DNA of 34,536 nucleotides, taken from positions 1 through 34,536 of the forward strand of contig VFJR01000007.1 of assembly GCA_009885945.1 (NCBI GenBank), read 5' to 3'. The translations under genes and the position numbers were made by a program. Each line of letters begins with the position of its first letter. Position 1 is the stretch's first letter. The stretch is from Anaerolineaceae bacterium (lineage in GTDB: Bacteria > Chloroflexota > Anaerolineae > Anaerolineales > Villigracilaceae). A model generated the notes under the pieces. The model did not search any database, was not told the DNA's origin, and worked only from the letters and a program-made list of their open reading frames with translations. Of the stretch, positions 8,026 to 15,582 are shown in pieces.

Positions 8026-8055
8026 ACAACAGACCGCCCTTCGGCGGTCTGTTGT
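8026..8055 (-). terminator. 13-bp perfect hairpin between two minus-strand genes
   Basis: Positions 8026-8038 and 8043-8055 are perfectly complementary, with a four-base loop. It follows the four-cysteine repeat gene by 16 bases. On the minus strand it is followed by CATTAAAATTAAAATG, which is AT-rich but not a clean T tract, so it may be a partial terminator or an mRNA-stabilising hairpin that lowers expression of the DUF2723 gene starting 14 bases later. Confidence 0.6.
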
Positions 8056-8071
8056 GAATTTGGAATATTAT

Positions 8072-9160
8072 CTATTTGCCAGTCGGCACATAAACGCCGG
8101 TAAACTGCGCAGGGGCACACGCCTGCCCATCCTCTGTTCTTGTTTCAAGCGCGATCCAGGCAGATGCTTGGTTAACCAAATCGCCTAAATAATAATAAAT
8201 AGTATTTTCTTTATCTGGGCGGGCGGCAAAACAAATCTCCCAAATACCTTCTTCAGGAGTCATTTCCCACAGAACAATTTCTTCCTGTTCGTAATGTAAA
8301 ACGTGACAACCTGGATAATAAATTAAACCAGCCCCATCTGGGAATGCTGCATTTTGAGTATTATCATATCCATCTACAAGATCATGATCTTCCATCAGCG
8401 TATCAGCAACGTGCAAATCATCTGACAATTGAGGCGCTTTGTAGAAAGTTTTAAATGTACAAATACCGCCTGCACCATAAGTACCTGAGCTAGTAATGCG
8501 AGTAGATGGAGGGGGCACCAATACCGTACCAACTTTAATCGGCGGTAAATTGGCGTTATCATTTTGGGTACTTCCGGGCAATTGAGTCACTTTACTGCCC
8601 GGCGCATATTCGCCTGTATAAACGGCAGCGGCACAAGCTAAGCCATCCAAATGAGTTGTGGGCAATTCAAGCCAAATCTGGTTATCTGTACCAGGATCAT
8701 CATAATAATGATAGACAATCAATTCTACGTCCGGGCGCTCTGCAAAGCAGACAGTCCAATCCCCGTCCGTTGTGCTGGCTTCGCGAACAACGTCACCAAG
8801 TTTATAATGTACGATATGACAGCCTGGCAAGTAAATATCACCTTCATAGCCAAAAGGAACTTCGCTTGAATCTTTAAGCGGCACTTCCACATCTATTGTG
8901 TTTTGCACCCCTACAATATTTTTATAATTAACATCAAAATTACATACGCCCGCCAGTGAATAATTTCCAGATTCTGTAATCGTGATCGCAGTAGGCTCAG
9001 AAAATAATACAGTAGATTCCTGAGGTGCAAAACCAGAACCCTGGTTTGCAAGGCTCATAAAATTAGTCAACGCCTGCACAACAGCAGAATCATTTTTGCC
9101 AACAATGACAAAAATTGTCACAGCCACAATCGCAAAAGCATATTGAAAATATTTTTTCAT
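8072..9160 (-). CDS. Secreted protein with two copies of an unrecognised four-cysteine domain
   Basis: I do not recognise this 362-residue family. It starts with a signal peptide or anchor (residues about 5-21 hydrophobic after KK) and a strong AAAGGAG ribosome site. The rest is two copies of one domain. Shared pattern: GxCxF, then PGCHxxHY, then CFAxRPD followed by a YYY-like run, then DGxACAxAxxTGxY. The cysteines are at about 73, 114, 138 and 176 in copy one and 234, 285, 310 and 348 in copy two; the last three are spaced almost identically and there are no others. Two disulfides per domain outside the membrane are likely. A proline-rich linker (about 192-218) joins the copies. It precedes the DUF2723 gene on the same strand. 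Confidence 0.8.
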   Translation of the reverse strand: MKKYFQYAFAIVAVTIFVIVGKNDSAVVQALTNFMSLANQGSGFAPQESTVLFSEPTAITITESGNYSLAGVCNFDVNYKNIVGVQNTIDVEVPLKDSSEVPFGYEGDIYLPGCHIVHYKLGDVVREASTTDGDWTVCFAERPDVELIVYHYYDDPGTDNQIWLELPTTHLDGLACAAAVYTGEYAPGSKVTQLPGSTQNDNANLPPIKVGTVLVPPPSTRITSSGTYGAGGICTFKTFYKAPQLSDDLHVADTLMEDHDLVDGYDNTQNAAFPDGAGLIYYPGCHVLHYEQEEIVLWEMTPEEGIWEICFAARPDKENTIYYYLGDLVNQASAWIALETRTEDGQACAPAQFTGVYVPTGK

Positions 9161-9247
9161 TATAGAACTCCTTTATTTATTGGCTTATTTTAATAGAAAA
9201 CATTCGGAAACCCACTAAAAAACACTTCGGTTTTTGGACGAGTTTAG

Positions 9248-11818
9248 TTACTTCCTAAACACAATCGTATACTCCCGATCTAGTTGCAGATTAGTTGTGA
9301 TAGTAACTATGCCGCTTTTGATAACGGCATCAACGGGCAGCGATTCAACTGTAAAGCCCTTGGGAAGTCGAATGATTAATTCAAAAGGAATCGCCACAGT
9401 GCCCGGCTGCTTTTGAATCTTCAAATAATATACAAAATTACCCGTACCCGCTTGAGTTTGCACAACATCCAAAGGCAGCTTAAAATCAAGTTGAGTGGTA
9501 ATTGCCTGAGCAACAGGAACGACCTTCAGCACCCCAAACACTTGCATGCCCTGGCTTTCATCTTCCAAAATGTCCACCTTTGGCAACACATTTCTGCGAT
9601 TAAGCATCCAGTCTCCGGGAATAAATTGCGTAATCGAATCCACTAGTTTGGCATCCACCATTGTGTATACACGCATATAATCCCAATAACAATCATGAAT
9701 AGGATAAAAACTTTCCCCCAGTACTGTATAGCCATATAAGTGTACGCACGGAGTATTCGATTCTGTAGTATTCGTATGAGTAACGTTTAGTTGACTGAGC
9801 GGTGATTTTAAGTTTGTTAAATCAACGTCATAGGAGATTTCAGTGTTGATAACTGCATTCGTTTTATTAAAACCAATATTCGCGTCTACCACCATAATGA
9901 AATCACCGTTGCTTGGGCGTATGACCCCGTCCCATTTGCTTTTCTCCACAAAAGACATAACAACTGGGTTATCCATTTGCAGCAAAATATGACGCTCATC
10001 TAACATCTTTATCACAGTCAGAAATAATGCTTCCCAATCCACATCCCCATTTAATACTTTTCTCAACATCTCAGCAGAAATAGTGTTGAGAAAATTCTGC
10101 TTATTGATGCTTCCTTGTCCAGGTTTTTTCTTTTCTGCGCGCATATAAGAAATTACATTATCTGCACTAATGGGAACATCTACATCTTGCAAATGTACAG
10201 GTCCAATCACCCTTAAAATTTCGACCAGCATATGTTGATCAAATGCAATCACCCCATCGGCAGAATGATTAGTGATATACGAATATAACTGCTCGGCATA
10301 TAAAGCAGAGGTGGGATAATCAGTAAACCAATTTGAATCACGCAAAACCAGTACGGGACTATTCATATATTCCCTCAACTGCCAAGGCGCAACAGGGTAT
10401 GGCTTCGTCCAGTCATCCAATTCTCCAGTATCTTTAAAAAAGATGCTCCCTAATTTTCCATTTTGAATTAATACCGTTCCAACCGCTGTGAGAAACCCTC
10501 CTGTCGGACGCAGCTCATCTTCATTTTGGACAAGCAGTAAATAGGTTTTAGGACCCTCTTTGCTAGCCCCGGCAATTTGCGGAATCTCTACTGCAAGCGT
10601 CAAGGTATCATTAAGCAAAACAAGCGCAGGATCAATTTTATTTACTACAATATCGTACGTGAAAGGGGATAAGCAACTATCATCTATTTGTCCGCGCACA
10701 CTACGCACATTTTGCGTCTTTTTCAATATGCTTACAAATTGTGAGTTAGCCTTAACAAACATAGCAGTAATCGCAGATGGGCTTAATTTTATTTCATCAG
10801 AGCGGACTGCGTCCAAAATCGGCTTCCCCGCATCATATCCATCTAAAGTTATATCCAGCAGGTCAGATCCCATTCTCATAAAGGATGCGCTCGCGGCAAT
10901 ATCACAGCCATAGTTCGGAATCCATTTAAAGGCAGGAGCCGCCCAAATAAAGGGCGCAGTTTCTCTTTTTAAGTTTCCAAAATCTTCCTGCAAATTCTCC
11001 AGCAATGGGATTGCATTGTCAATGTCTGCCATACTGGGAGGCAGCTCTACAGCGTTACGTAATTCTTCTATATCTGTGCGCACTGCCATCGCCGCATTAT
11101 AAATGAGCCAGCTCTTTACTCCTAAAAACAAAAGAAGCGCGAGACCAGCCCAGCGAAAAACAGACTTTCTGTTTATGGAGGTGTTGGCAAATAATCGCTT
11201 TTTATTTTCTTTTTCAATAGGTACAACAGGCGTCGCGTTTTCATCTTCTTGATTCACGGCAACTGCATCCGAAATGCTCTCTGTTGTTTGCGCAATGGAT
11301 AAATAACTCTCACGCGTTGCAATTACATCCATCAACCTTTGCAAGCCTTTACGGTGCCAGTCACTGATGGTGCTAATTGGCGTTATATCAGATTCTGCGC
11401 TTACCAAAGCATAGTGCGCAACCTCAGCCTCTGTTAAATCAGCGGCGGGCTTTCCATACACAAAAAGTAAAATACTGTGATCCATACGCCCCCATGCCTC
11501 TTGAAACGAAGCCGGGATTGGCGCACCAAACAAAATAGGAGAAAAATACTTCGCTGCCAAAAAACCAAACTCGCTCCAGCGCGCATCTAACCTAACCCCG
11601 CGCTTGGGAGGCAAAGCAGGAAGCATGGTTTTAAATAAATCTGCCAGCGCCGCTAAAATTTGCTCGCCGTGGGTTTTATCTACAAAGCCTGGATTATTTT
11701 TTACAAAATCCTGCACAAAAAGGCTTTTTGCCCAAGGGTGCGAATTCAAACGATCTGCCTTGTGGATATTATCAAGAACCTTTTTTAATTTTGCAATATC
11801 AGAATCTGTTTTTTTCAT
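9248..11818 (-). CDS. DUF4012 membrane-anchored surface protein
   Basis: An 856-residue protein. Residues 1-210 are a soluble, presumably cytoplasmic region of unknown function; a single membrane segment lies at about 222-240; the remainder is outside the membrane. The DUF4012 signature LLLVQNEDELRPTGGF is at about 427-442, followed by SIFFKDTGELDDW. DUF4012 proteins are common in Chloroflexota and Actinobacteria and are often near polysaccharide genes, but their activity is not known. The ATG at 11818 is preferred: the upstream extension of the frame would run through the SRP RNA gene. A TATAAT on the minus strand (11834-11829) lies ten bases before this ATG, so the leader would be very short. 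Confidence 0.88.
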   Translation of the reverse strand: MKKTDSDIAKLKKVLDNIHKADRLNSHPWAKSLFVQDFVKNNPGFVDKTHGEQILAALADLFKTMLPALPPKRGVRLDARWSEFGFLAAKYFSPILFGAPIPASFQEAWGRMDHSILLFVYGKPAADLTEAEVAHYALVSAESDITPISTISDWHRKGLQRLMDVIATRESYLSIAQTTESISDAVAVNQEDENATPVVPIEKENKKRLFANTSINRKSVFRWAGLALLLFLGVKSWLIYNAAMAVRTDIEELRNAVELPPSMADIDNAIPLLENLQEDFGNLKRETAPFIWAAPAFKWIPNYGCDIAASASFMRMGSDLLDITLDGYDAGKPILDAVRSDEIKLSPSAITAMFVKANSQFVSILKKTQNVRSVRGQIDDSCLSPFTYDIVVNKIDPALVLLNDTLTLAVEIPQIAGASKEGPKTYLLLVQNEDELRPTGGFLTAVGTVLIQNGKLGSIFFKDTGELDDWTKPYPVAPWQLREYMNSPVLVLRDSNWFTDYPTSALYAEQLYSYITNHSADGVIAFDQHMLVEILRVIGPVHLQDVDVPISADNVISYMRAEKKKPGQGSINKQNFLNTISAEMLRKVLNGDVDWEALFLTVIKMLDERHILLQMDNPVVMSFVEKSKWDGVIRPSNGDFIMVVDANIGFNKTNAVINTEISYDVDLTNLKSPLSQLNVTHTNTTESNTPCVHLYGYTVLGESFYPIHDCYWDYMRVYTMVDAKLVDSITQFIPGDWMLNRRNVLPKVDILEDESQGMQVFGVLKVVPVAQAITTQLDFKLPLDVVQTQAGTGNFVYYLKIQKQPGTVAIPFELIIRLPKGFTVESLPVDAVIKSGIVTITTNLQLDREYTIVFRK

Positions 11819-11828
11819 ATGCCACGTT

Positions 11829-11834
11829 ATTATA
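11829..11834 (-). promoter_or_regulatory. Putative -10 box of the DUF4012 gene
   Basis: TATAAT on the minus strand, ten bases before the ATG at 11818. No convincing -35 is seen. It sits 11 bases from the -35 of the divergent SRP RNA promoter, so the two promoters would share the same short stretch of DNA. Confidence 0.45.
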
Positions 11835-11845
11835 CTAAACTCTAA

Positions 11846-11874
11846 TTGACGCCCCCCACTAGATAGAGTATCCT
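11846..11874 (+). promoter_or_regulatory. Sigma-70-type promoter of the SRP RNA gene
   Basis: TTGACG (11846-11851), a 17-base spacer, and TATCCT (11869-11874). Transcription would begin near 11881, which agrees with the folded 5' end of the RNA. The -35 matches five of six consensus bases and the spacing is ideal, as expected for a stable RNA gene. Confidence 0.8.
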
Positions 11875-11881
11875 TGCACAC

Positions 11882-11985
11882 GTTCGGGCAGGGCCGGCGC
11901 GGCGAAGCCTTTCGAATCCCGCCAGGATCGAAAGATAGCAACGGTAAGGAAGAGTTTTCGGGTGCCGCCGTTCCCCTGCCCGGGC
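11882..11985 (+). ncRNA. ffs: Signal recognition particle RNA, small bacterial type (4.5S)
   Basis: The RNA core of the signal recognition particle, which binds Ffh and directs membrane proteins to the translocon. The ends pair (GGGCAGGG at 11886-11893 with CCCTGCCC at 11974-11981, extended by G-U and G-C pairs), and inner arms GGCGCGGC and GCCGCC pair next. The tip is the conserved domain IV: CAGG (11923-11926), a three-pair stem ATC/GAT, a GAAA tetraloop (11930-11933) and AGCA (11937-11940), then ACGGTAAG. The usual tip is a CC/GG stem with GGAA; here both sides of the stem differ in a compensated way, which supports a real RNA. A T-rich stretch follows. No Alu-like domain is seen, so it is the short form. 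Confidence 0.93.
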
Positions 11986-12008
11986 ATTTTTATTTTCTTG
12001 TTTTTGTT
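11986..12008 (+). terminator. ffs: T-rich tract ending the SRP RNA
   Basis: Directly after the GC-rich terminal stem of the SRP RNA comes a run rich in T (ATTTTTATTTTCTTG and more). The RNA's own closing stem plus this tract would serve as an intrinsic terminator. Confidence 0.55.
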
Positions 12009-12021
12009 ATACAATCCTCCC

Positions 12022-12360
12022 ATGCTATCCACACCAATCAAATACCTCATCGCACTTGTCATTGGCATCAGCCTTGGACTGCTATATGGCTGGGCAATAG
12101 ATCCAGTTGAATTTATAGATACAACACCAGAAACTTTACGCGCCGATTATCGCGCCGATTACGTACTCATGACTGCGGAAATATACAACAGCGATGGCAA
12201 CCTCAGCCTCGCCGCGCAAAGACTGGCAGTATTGGGCAGTCAACCTCCAGCTGAGATTGCCGCGCAGGGCTATCAATCTGCATTAGAGTTTAAATTTTCA
12301 GACGCCGATATAGCCCTGATCCAAAGACTGATGAGCTCGCTTCAAGCTGGAGGAAATTAA
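12022..12360 (+). CDS. Small membrane-anchored protein, paralogue of the next gene
   Basis: A 112-residue protein with one N-terminal membrane segment (about residues 6-24) and a soluble helical remainder. It shares with the following gene the pattern G-x-x-LGL-x-Y-x-W, then P-V-x-x-x-D-x-TP-x-x-LRAD, followed by a helical segment (NSDGNLSLAAQRLAVLG here, SNGDIERARARLSLLG there), so the two arose by duplication. The function is unknown. The ATG at 12022 is chosen because the protein family begins there; no Shine-Dalgarno is present, but TACAAT (12010-12015) ends six bases before the ATG, suggesting a leaderless or nearly leaderless mRNA. Its stop overlaps the start of the next gene by one base (TAATG). 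Confidence 0.75.
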   Translation: MLSTPIKYLIALVIGISLGLLYGWAIDPVEFIDTTPETLRADYRADYVLMTAEIYNSDGNLSLAAQRLAVLGSQPPAEIAAQGYQSALEFKFSDADIALIQRLMSSLQAGGN

Positions 12361-13199
12361 TGAATCGCGCCAATCCATTAATGACTCTCATCGCGCTTCT
12401 AGCCGGGCTCGGGCTTGGTCTGGCGTACTCATGGGGAATCTCACCTGTTAGTTACACCGACTCCACCCCGAACATTTTACGCGCCGATTTCAAAGACCAG
12501 TACCGCACGATCATCGCCGCTGCCTTTGCATCCAACGGAGATATTGAACGTGCACGCGCGCGCTTATCATTACTTGGAGATAACGATTCGTTTCAGGCTT
12601 TAAGCGCTCAAGCGCAACAAATGCTGGCTGTGGGTCGCCCTTATGAAGATGTAGAGCAAATTGTTCAACTTGCATCTGCGTTGCAAGGGCAAAAAATATT
12701 TGCATCCCCCACTTCGCCATCATCCTACTCAGCGCAATTTACCGCCTTGCCCACACTAACACCTCTTGTCAACGCTGCGCTTGTTGATTTAACTACAATT
12801 CCACAATCAACTCCACTGGTAATTACCACAACAACAAGCCGCCCCACACAGACTCTTAGTCCTACACCCGGATTGCCTCTTATCCTTATTTCTCAGGAGG
12901 AAATTTGCAATTCAGAATTGAATAGTGGATTAATGCAAATCACCATTTTAGATGAAAGACGCAGACAATCCCCCGGGATAGAGTTAACTATCACATGGGA
13001 CGGCGGCGAGGAACATTTCTTCACAGGATTAAAGCCAGAGTTAGGCAACGGCTATGCCGATTATCAAATGACTGAAGGTGTTACCTATTCACTAAAGCCC
13101 GAAAATGGCAACCCAATTCCAAATATTATTGCACCTGCTTGTCCTGCTCCAAATGGTTCTTTCTTAGGCGGAATCAAATTTATTTTTCAAAAACCCTAA
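12360..13199 (+). CDS. Membrane-anchored protein with Thr/Pro linker and C-terminal beta-rich domain
   Basis: A 279-residue protein. Residues about 7-25 are a membrane anchor, and about 30-120 resemble the whole of the upstream paralogue (TPNILRADFKDQY, SNGDIERARARLSLLG). A threonine-, serine- and proline-rich linker follows (about 120-180), then a C-terminal domain of about 100 residues with two cysteines (EEICNSE and APACPAP), probably a small beta-sandwich carrying a disulfide outside the membrane. The ribosome site GGAGG is seven bases ahead of the ATG, and the start overlaps the previous stop (TAATG). I do not recognise a function. A bidirectional terminator follows. Confidence 0.75.
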   Translation: MNRANPLMTLIALLAGLGLGLAYSWGISPVSYTDSTPNILRADFKDQYRTIIAAAFASNGDIERARARLSLLGDNDSFQALSAQAQQMLAVGRPYEDVEQIVQLASALQGQKIFASPTSPSSYSAQFTALPTLTPLVNAALVDLTTIPQSTPLVITTTTSRPTQTLSPTPGLPLILISQEEICNSELNSGLMQITILDERRRQSPGIELTITWDGGEEHFFTGLKPELGNGYADYQMTEGVTYSLKPENGNPIPNIIAPACPAPNGSFLGGIKFIFQKP

Positions 13200-13204
13200 T
13201 CAAC

Positions 13205-13238
13205 AAAAAAGCAGCCACAATATTGTGGCTGCTTTTTT
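13205..13238 (+). terminator. Bidirectional intrinsic terminator
   Basis: A perfect 22-base palindrome (13211-13232) flanked by a run of A on the left and T on the right. It lies between convergent genes and works in both directions, ending the gene pair at 12022-13199 and the LCP gene on the minus strand. Confidence 0.9.
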
Positions 13239-13259
13239 GTTTAACTTATTTATGCTTGA

Positions 13260-14729
13260 TTAAAACCCAGCAGGAAGTTTTGCCACCCAATCGTTACCAA
13301 GGCGAATTTCAATATCAACAGTAGCGGCAGGATCAGGTTTAATAATGATCTGAACATTTGCCGCAATCCCCATTTCTGCGATCAAATACCGAAAAGTATA
13401 CAACTTGGGGTTATACATAATGATCAGCGTTTGATCATACGTACGGTCGGCGGGTCCAATTTCAACAACTTGAACACCCTTGCTAATTAAATAATTACCG
13501 GTGCGCTGGTCAATTCCCTGCGTAAAGGTACCATTTAAAACGCGCACACGCGCCGCATCTGCCTGCATCAAGGTGACAGGGTCGCCGCTTGCCATTGGGG
13601 TAATTGCCCCGCCAGCAAAAATATCATCGCGCAAAATCGTAATTTTATCCATAATGGGCTTCAACACAGCCGCTTTTTGACCATTGAGCGTGGTGTTTTC
13701 AAAAGTTACCATGGTGTCGTCAATCACGCCGCTCTTAATGCTTTCTGGGGGAATTTGCTGTAACAACACAGCCAACTTCAACGCTTCGTCAAAAGCCATG
13801 TTGGTGCGTAAACCCGCTTGAGCCTCGGCATATATCTGCGGTGCAAGCTGCATCATGTTCGAAAAATTTTCTGTTGAAAATACCTGGTCGCGCAATGCGC
13901 GAATCACCAATTGCTGACGTATGGAGCGATCTACATCGCCGCCCGCTGTGTAACGCTGACGCGCATATGCAAGCACATCATAACCCCACAGAGTTTGACA
14001 ACCCTTATCTAAAACTCTCGGTTTTTTATCGCCAACAGGATCAATCCGAATTCTGGCAGGTATACAAATATATAAGCCGCCCATTGTATCAATCACTTCT
14101 TCAAACGCGCGAAAATCAATTTGCCCATAATAATGAATCGGCACGCCCAGCAATTGCTCAACTGTTTTCACAGCCAATCCTGGTCCACCGCCCGGAAGTT
14201 TATCGCCCTCACCCAAAGCATAAGCGGTGTTAATACGGCTATAGCCATAGCCAGGGATATTCACCCACAAATCACGTGGAACAGATAACATACCCGCTTG
14301 TTTAGTGACGGGGTCAATGGTAAAAAGAATCATCGTATCAGAACGCGGCGGTCCTTCGTTGGTAATATAATCACGATAATCCAAACCAATAAATAAAATA
14401 TTGACGCGGCTGGCTCCATCCCACTGGGGATAGGATACATCAGGCGCTGAAATAACAGGAGTGGGCAAATCCACAGGAGCGATAGGTGTACCTTCAGCAT
14501 TTAATGTAAACCCACCATTAGCACCGCCAACGCCACATTTTGCTGGAACCGTACCCGGCAATTTTATTGTATTTAAAGTCAAACAAGTGACAAGGTTATT
14601 AACCGCAATAAAACCGCTAACAGCCAGGGCTATGCCAACTCCCCAAAAAATCATATTGCCAACAGAGGGTCGTTTGATTTTTATAGGAGGTAATTTTATT
14701 TTTTTAAATAATGCTGTAATTTTATTCAT
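13260..14729 (-). CDS. LytR-CpsA-Psr (LCP) family protein with C-terminal LytR_C domain
   Basis: LCP enzymes transfer glycopolymers such as teichoic acids, capsules or arabinogalactan from a lipid carrier to peptidoglycan outside the membrane. The 489-residue protein has a basic N-terminus, a membrane anchor (about 26-48), and an LCP domain (about 105-285) with NILFIGLD, PPRSDTM, SVPRDLWVNIPG and YARQRYTAGGDVDRSIRQQ; the arginines and aspartates of the pyrophosphate site are present. Near the C-terminus VRVLNGTFTQGI begins a LytR_C domain. The ribosome site AAAGGA lies ahead of the ATG. It is the last gene of the VanW-Trm112-HEAT-LCP row. The acceptor polymer is unknown; the glycan operon at the left of the window is a candidate source. 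Confidence 0.93.
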   Translation of the reverse strand: MNKITALFKKIKLPPIKIKRPSVGNMIFWGVGIALAVSGFIAVNNLVTCLTLNTIKLPGTVPAKCGVGGANGGFTLNAEGTPIAPVDLPTPVISAPDVSYPQWDGASRVNILFIGLDYRDYITNEGPPRSDTMILFTIDPVTKQAGMLSVPRDLWVNIPGYGYSRINTAYALGEGDKLPGGGPGLAVKTVEQLLGVPIHYYGQIDFRAFEEVIDTMGGLYICIPARIRIDPVGDKKPRVLDKGCQTLWGYDVLAYARQRYTAGGDVDRSIRQQLVIRALRDQVFSTENFSNMMQLAPQIYAEAQAGLRTNMAFDEALKLAVLLQQIPPESIKSGVIDDTMVTFENTTLNGQKAAVLKPIMDKITILRDDIFAGGAITPMASGDPVTLMQADAARVRVLNGTFTQGIDQRTGNYLISKGVQVVEIGPADRTYDQTLIIMYNPKLYTFRYLIAEMGIAANVQIIIKPDPAATVDIEIRLGNDWVAKLPAGF

Positions 14730-14741
14730 TCATGATCCTTT

Positions 14742-15314
14742 TTAACCGGGCTTAATATATACCATATCCAAGCCCAGCCGTTCCAAGCCTTCTTTTGCCC
14801 AGTATTGAAGCAGGGACGATTCTTCTTCCATCACTTTCATCATCAATGGGATTGCGCGGTGATCGCGGATTTCGGCAAGCGCGCGCAAGGCTTGGATTCT
14901 AGCGGATTGCCGCGCATCTTTCAACACAGAAAGCAGATTCAACACCGCAGGGCTTCCTATTACACTGAGAGCATTACCTGCCAACTGCGCCACAAGCGGG
15001 TCTACATCACTTAATAAAACACATAATGCGGGAACTGCTTTTTCATCTGGATGCGCATGGAACGCAAGCGCTGTAGCGGCACGCACTTCCGGCGCTGAGT
15101 CGCTGAGCAGCGGAATCAAGTGTACGGTTAAAGAATGAGGCGCTAATGCGAGGGTTCGAATCGCCCACCAGCGTTGATCCGCGTTGGGAGATCGAGTCAG
15201 ATTCAAAAGCGCTGGAATTGCTTCATCATTTAATGCCGCAAGCTTTATCGCCGCATTTTCAGCGCGAACTTCATCGCCGCTGATCAGTTCTGCCAGCAGA
15301 CTTTGTAAAGACAT
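14742..15314 (-). CDS. HEAT-repeat protein
   Basis: A 190-residue protein made of about five HEAT/PBS-lyase-like repeats, seen as recurring segments such as AALNDEAIPALLNLTRSPNADQ, WWAIRTLALAP, DSAPEVRAATALAFH and DPLVAQLAGNALSVIG. Such repeats are protein-binding scaffolds and give no direct function. The ATG at 15314 overlaps the stop of the upstream Trm112-like gene (TAATG), so the two are translationally coupled; upstream in-frame codons have no HEAT character. A partner role in the envelope cluster is possible but not shown. Confidence 0.85.
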   Translation of the reverse strand: MSLQSLLAELISGDEVRAENAAIKLAALNDEAIPALLNLTRSPNADQRWWAIRTLALAPHSLTVHLIPLLSDSAPEVRAATALAFHAHPDEKAVPALCVLLSDVDPLVAQLAGNALSVIGSPAVLNLLSVLKDARQSARIQALRALAEIRDHRAIPLMMKVMEEESSLLQYWAKEGLERLGLDMVYIKPG

Positions 15315-15532
15315 TATTTGGCAGGCGGAGGAATCGGCAGTGCATCTGCCGAGGTGCCCATCCATTTATCGCCTTCGTCAATTAACATAACGGGGATGTC
15401 ATCCACGATGGGGTATTTGCGGGCGCAGTCCTGGCAAATGAGCCAAGTATCTTTATGAAGTGTAAGCTTGCCGTCTTTTTCGCGCACACAATTTGGGCAA
15501 CGTAAAATTTCTAATAAGTCTTTGCTAATCAT
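15314..15532 (-). CDS. Trm112-like small zinc protein (UPF0434/YcaR type)
   Basis: A 72-residue protein with the Trm112/YcaR fold pattern: DLLEILRCPNC at the start, a second CQDC pair (Cys12, Cys15, Cys33, Cys36, a likely zinc site), then YPIVDDIPVML. The eukaryotic Trm112 activates several methyltransferases; the role of bacterial members is not established. The ATG at 15532 has GGAG six bases upstream; a TTG four codons earlier overlaps that ribosome site and is rejected. It is coupled to the HEAT-repeat gene. Confidence 0.9.
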   Translation of the reverse strand: MISKDLLEILRCPNCVREKDGKLTLHKDTWLICQDCARKYPIVDDIPVMLIDEGDKWMGTSADALPIPPPAK

Positions 15533-15582
15533 GAGTTTCTCCAATCGGCGGGTATTGTACCATTTTGATTATAAATGGCATT

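Noticed and set aside
8013-8120. N-terminal extension of the DUF2723 protein
   Set aside because: It runs through the hairpin and the end of the upstream gene; the family begins shortly before the first membrane segment.
11819-12110. Several short frames on both strands between the DUF4012 gene and 12022
   Set aside because: They run through the SRP RNA gene, whose paired structure and promoter explain the sequence better.
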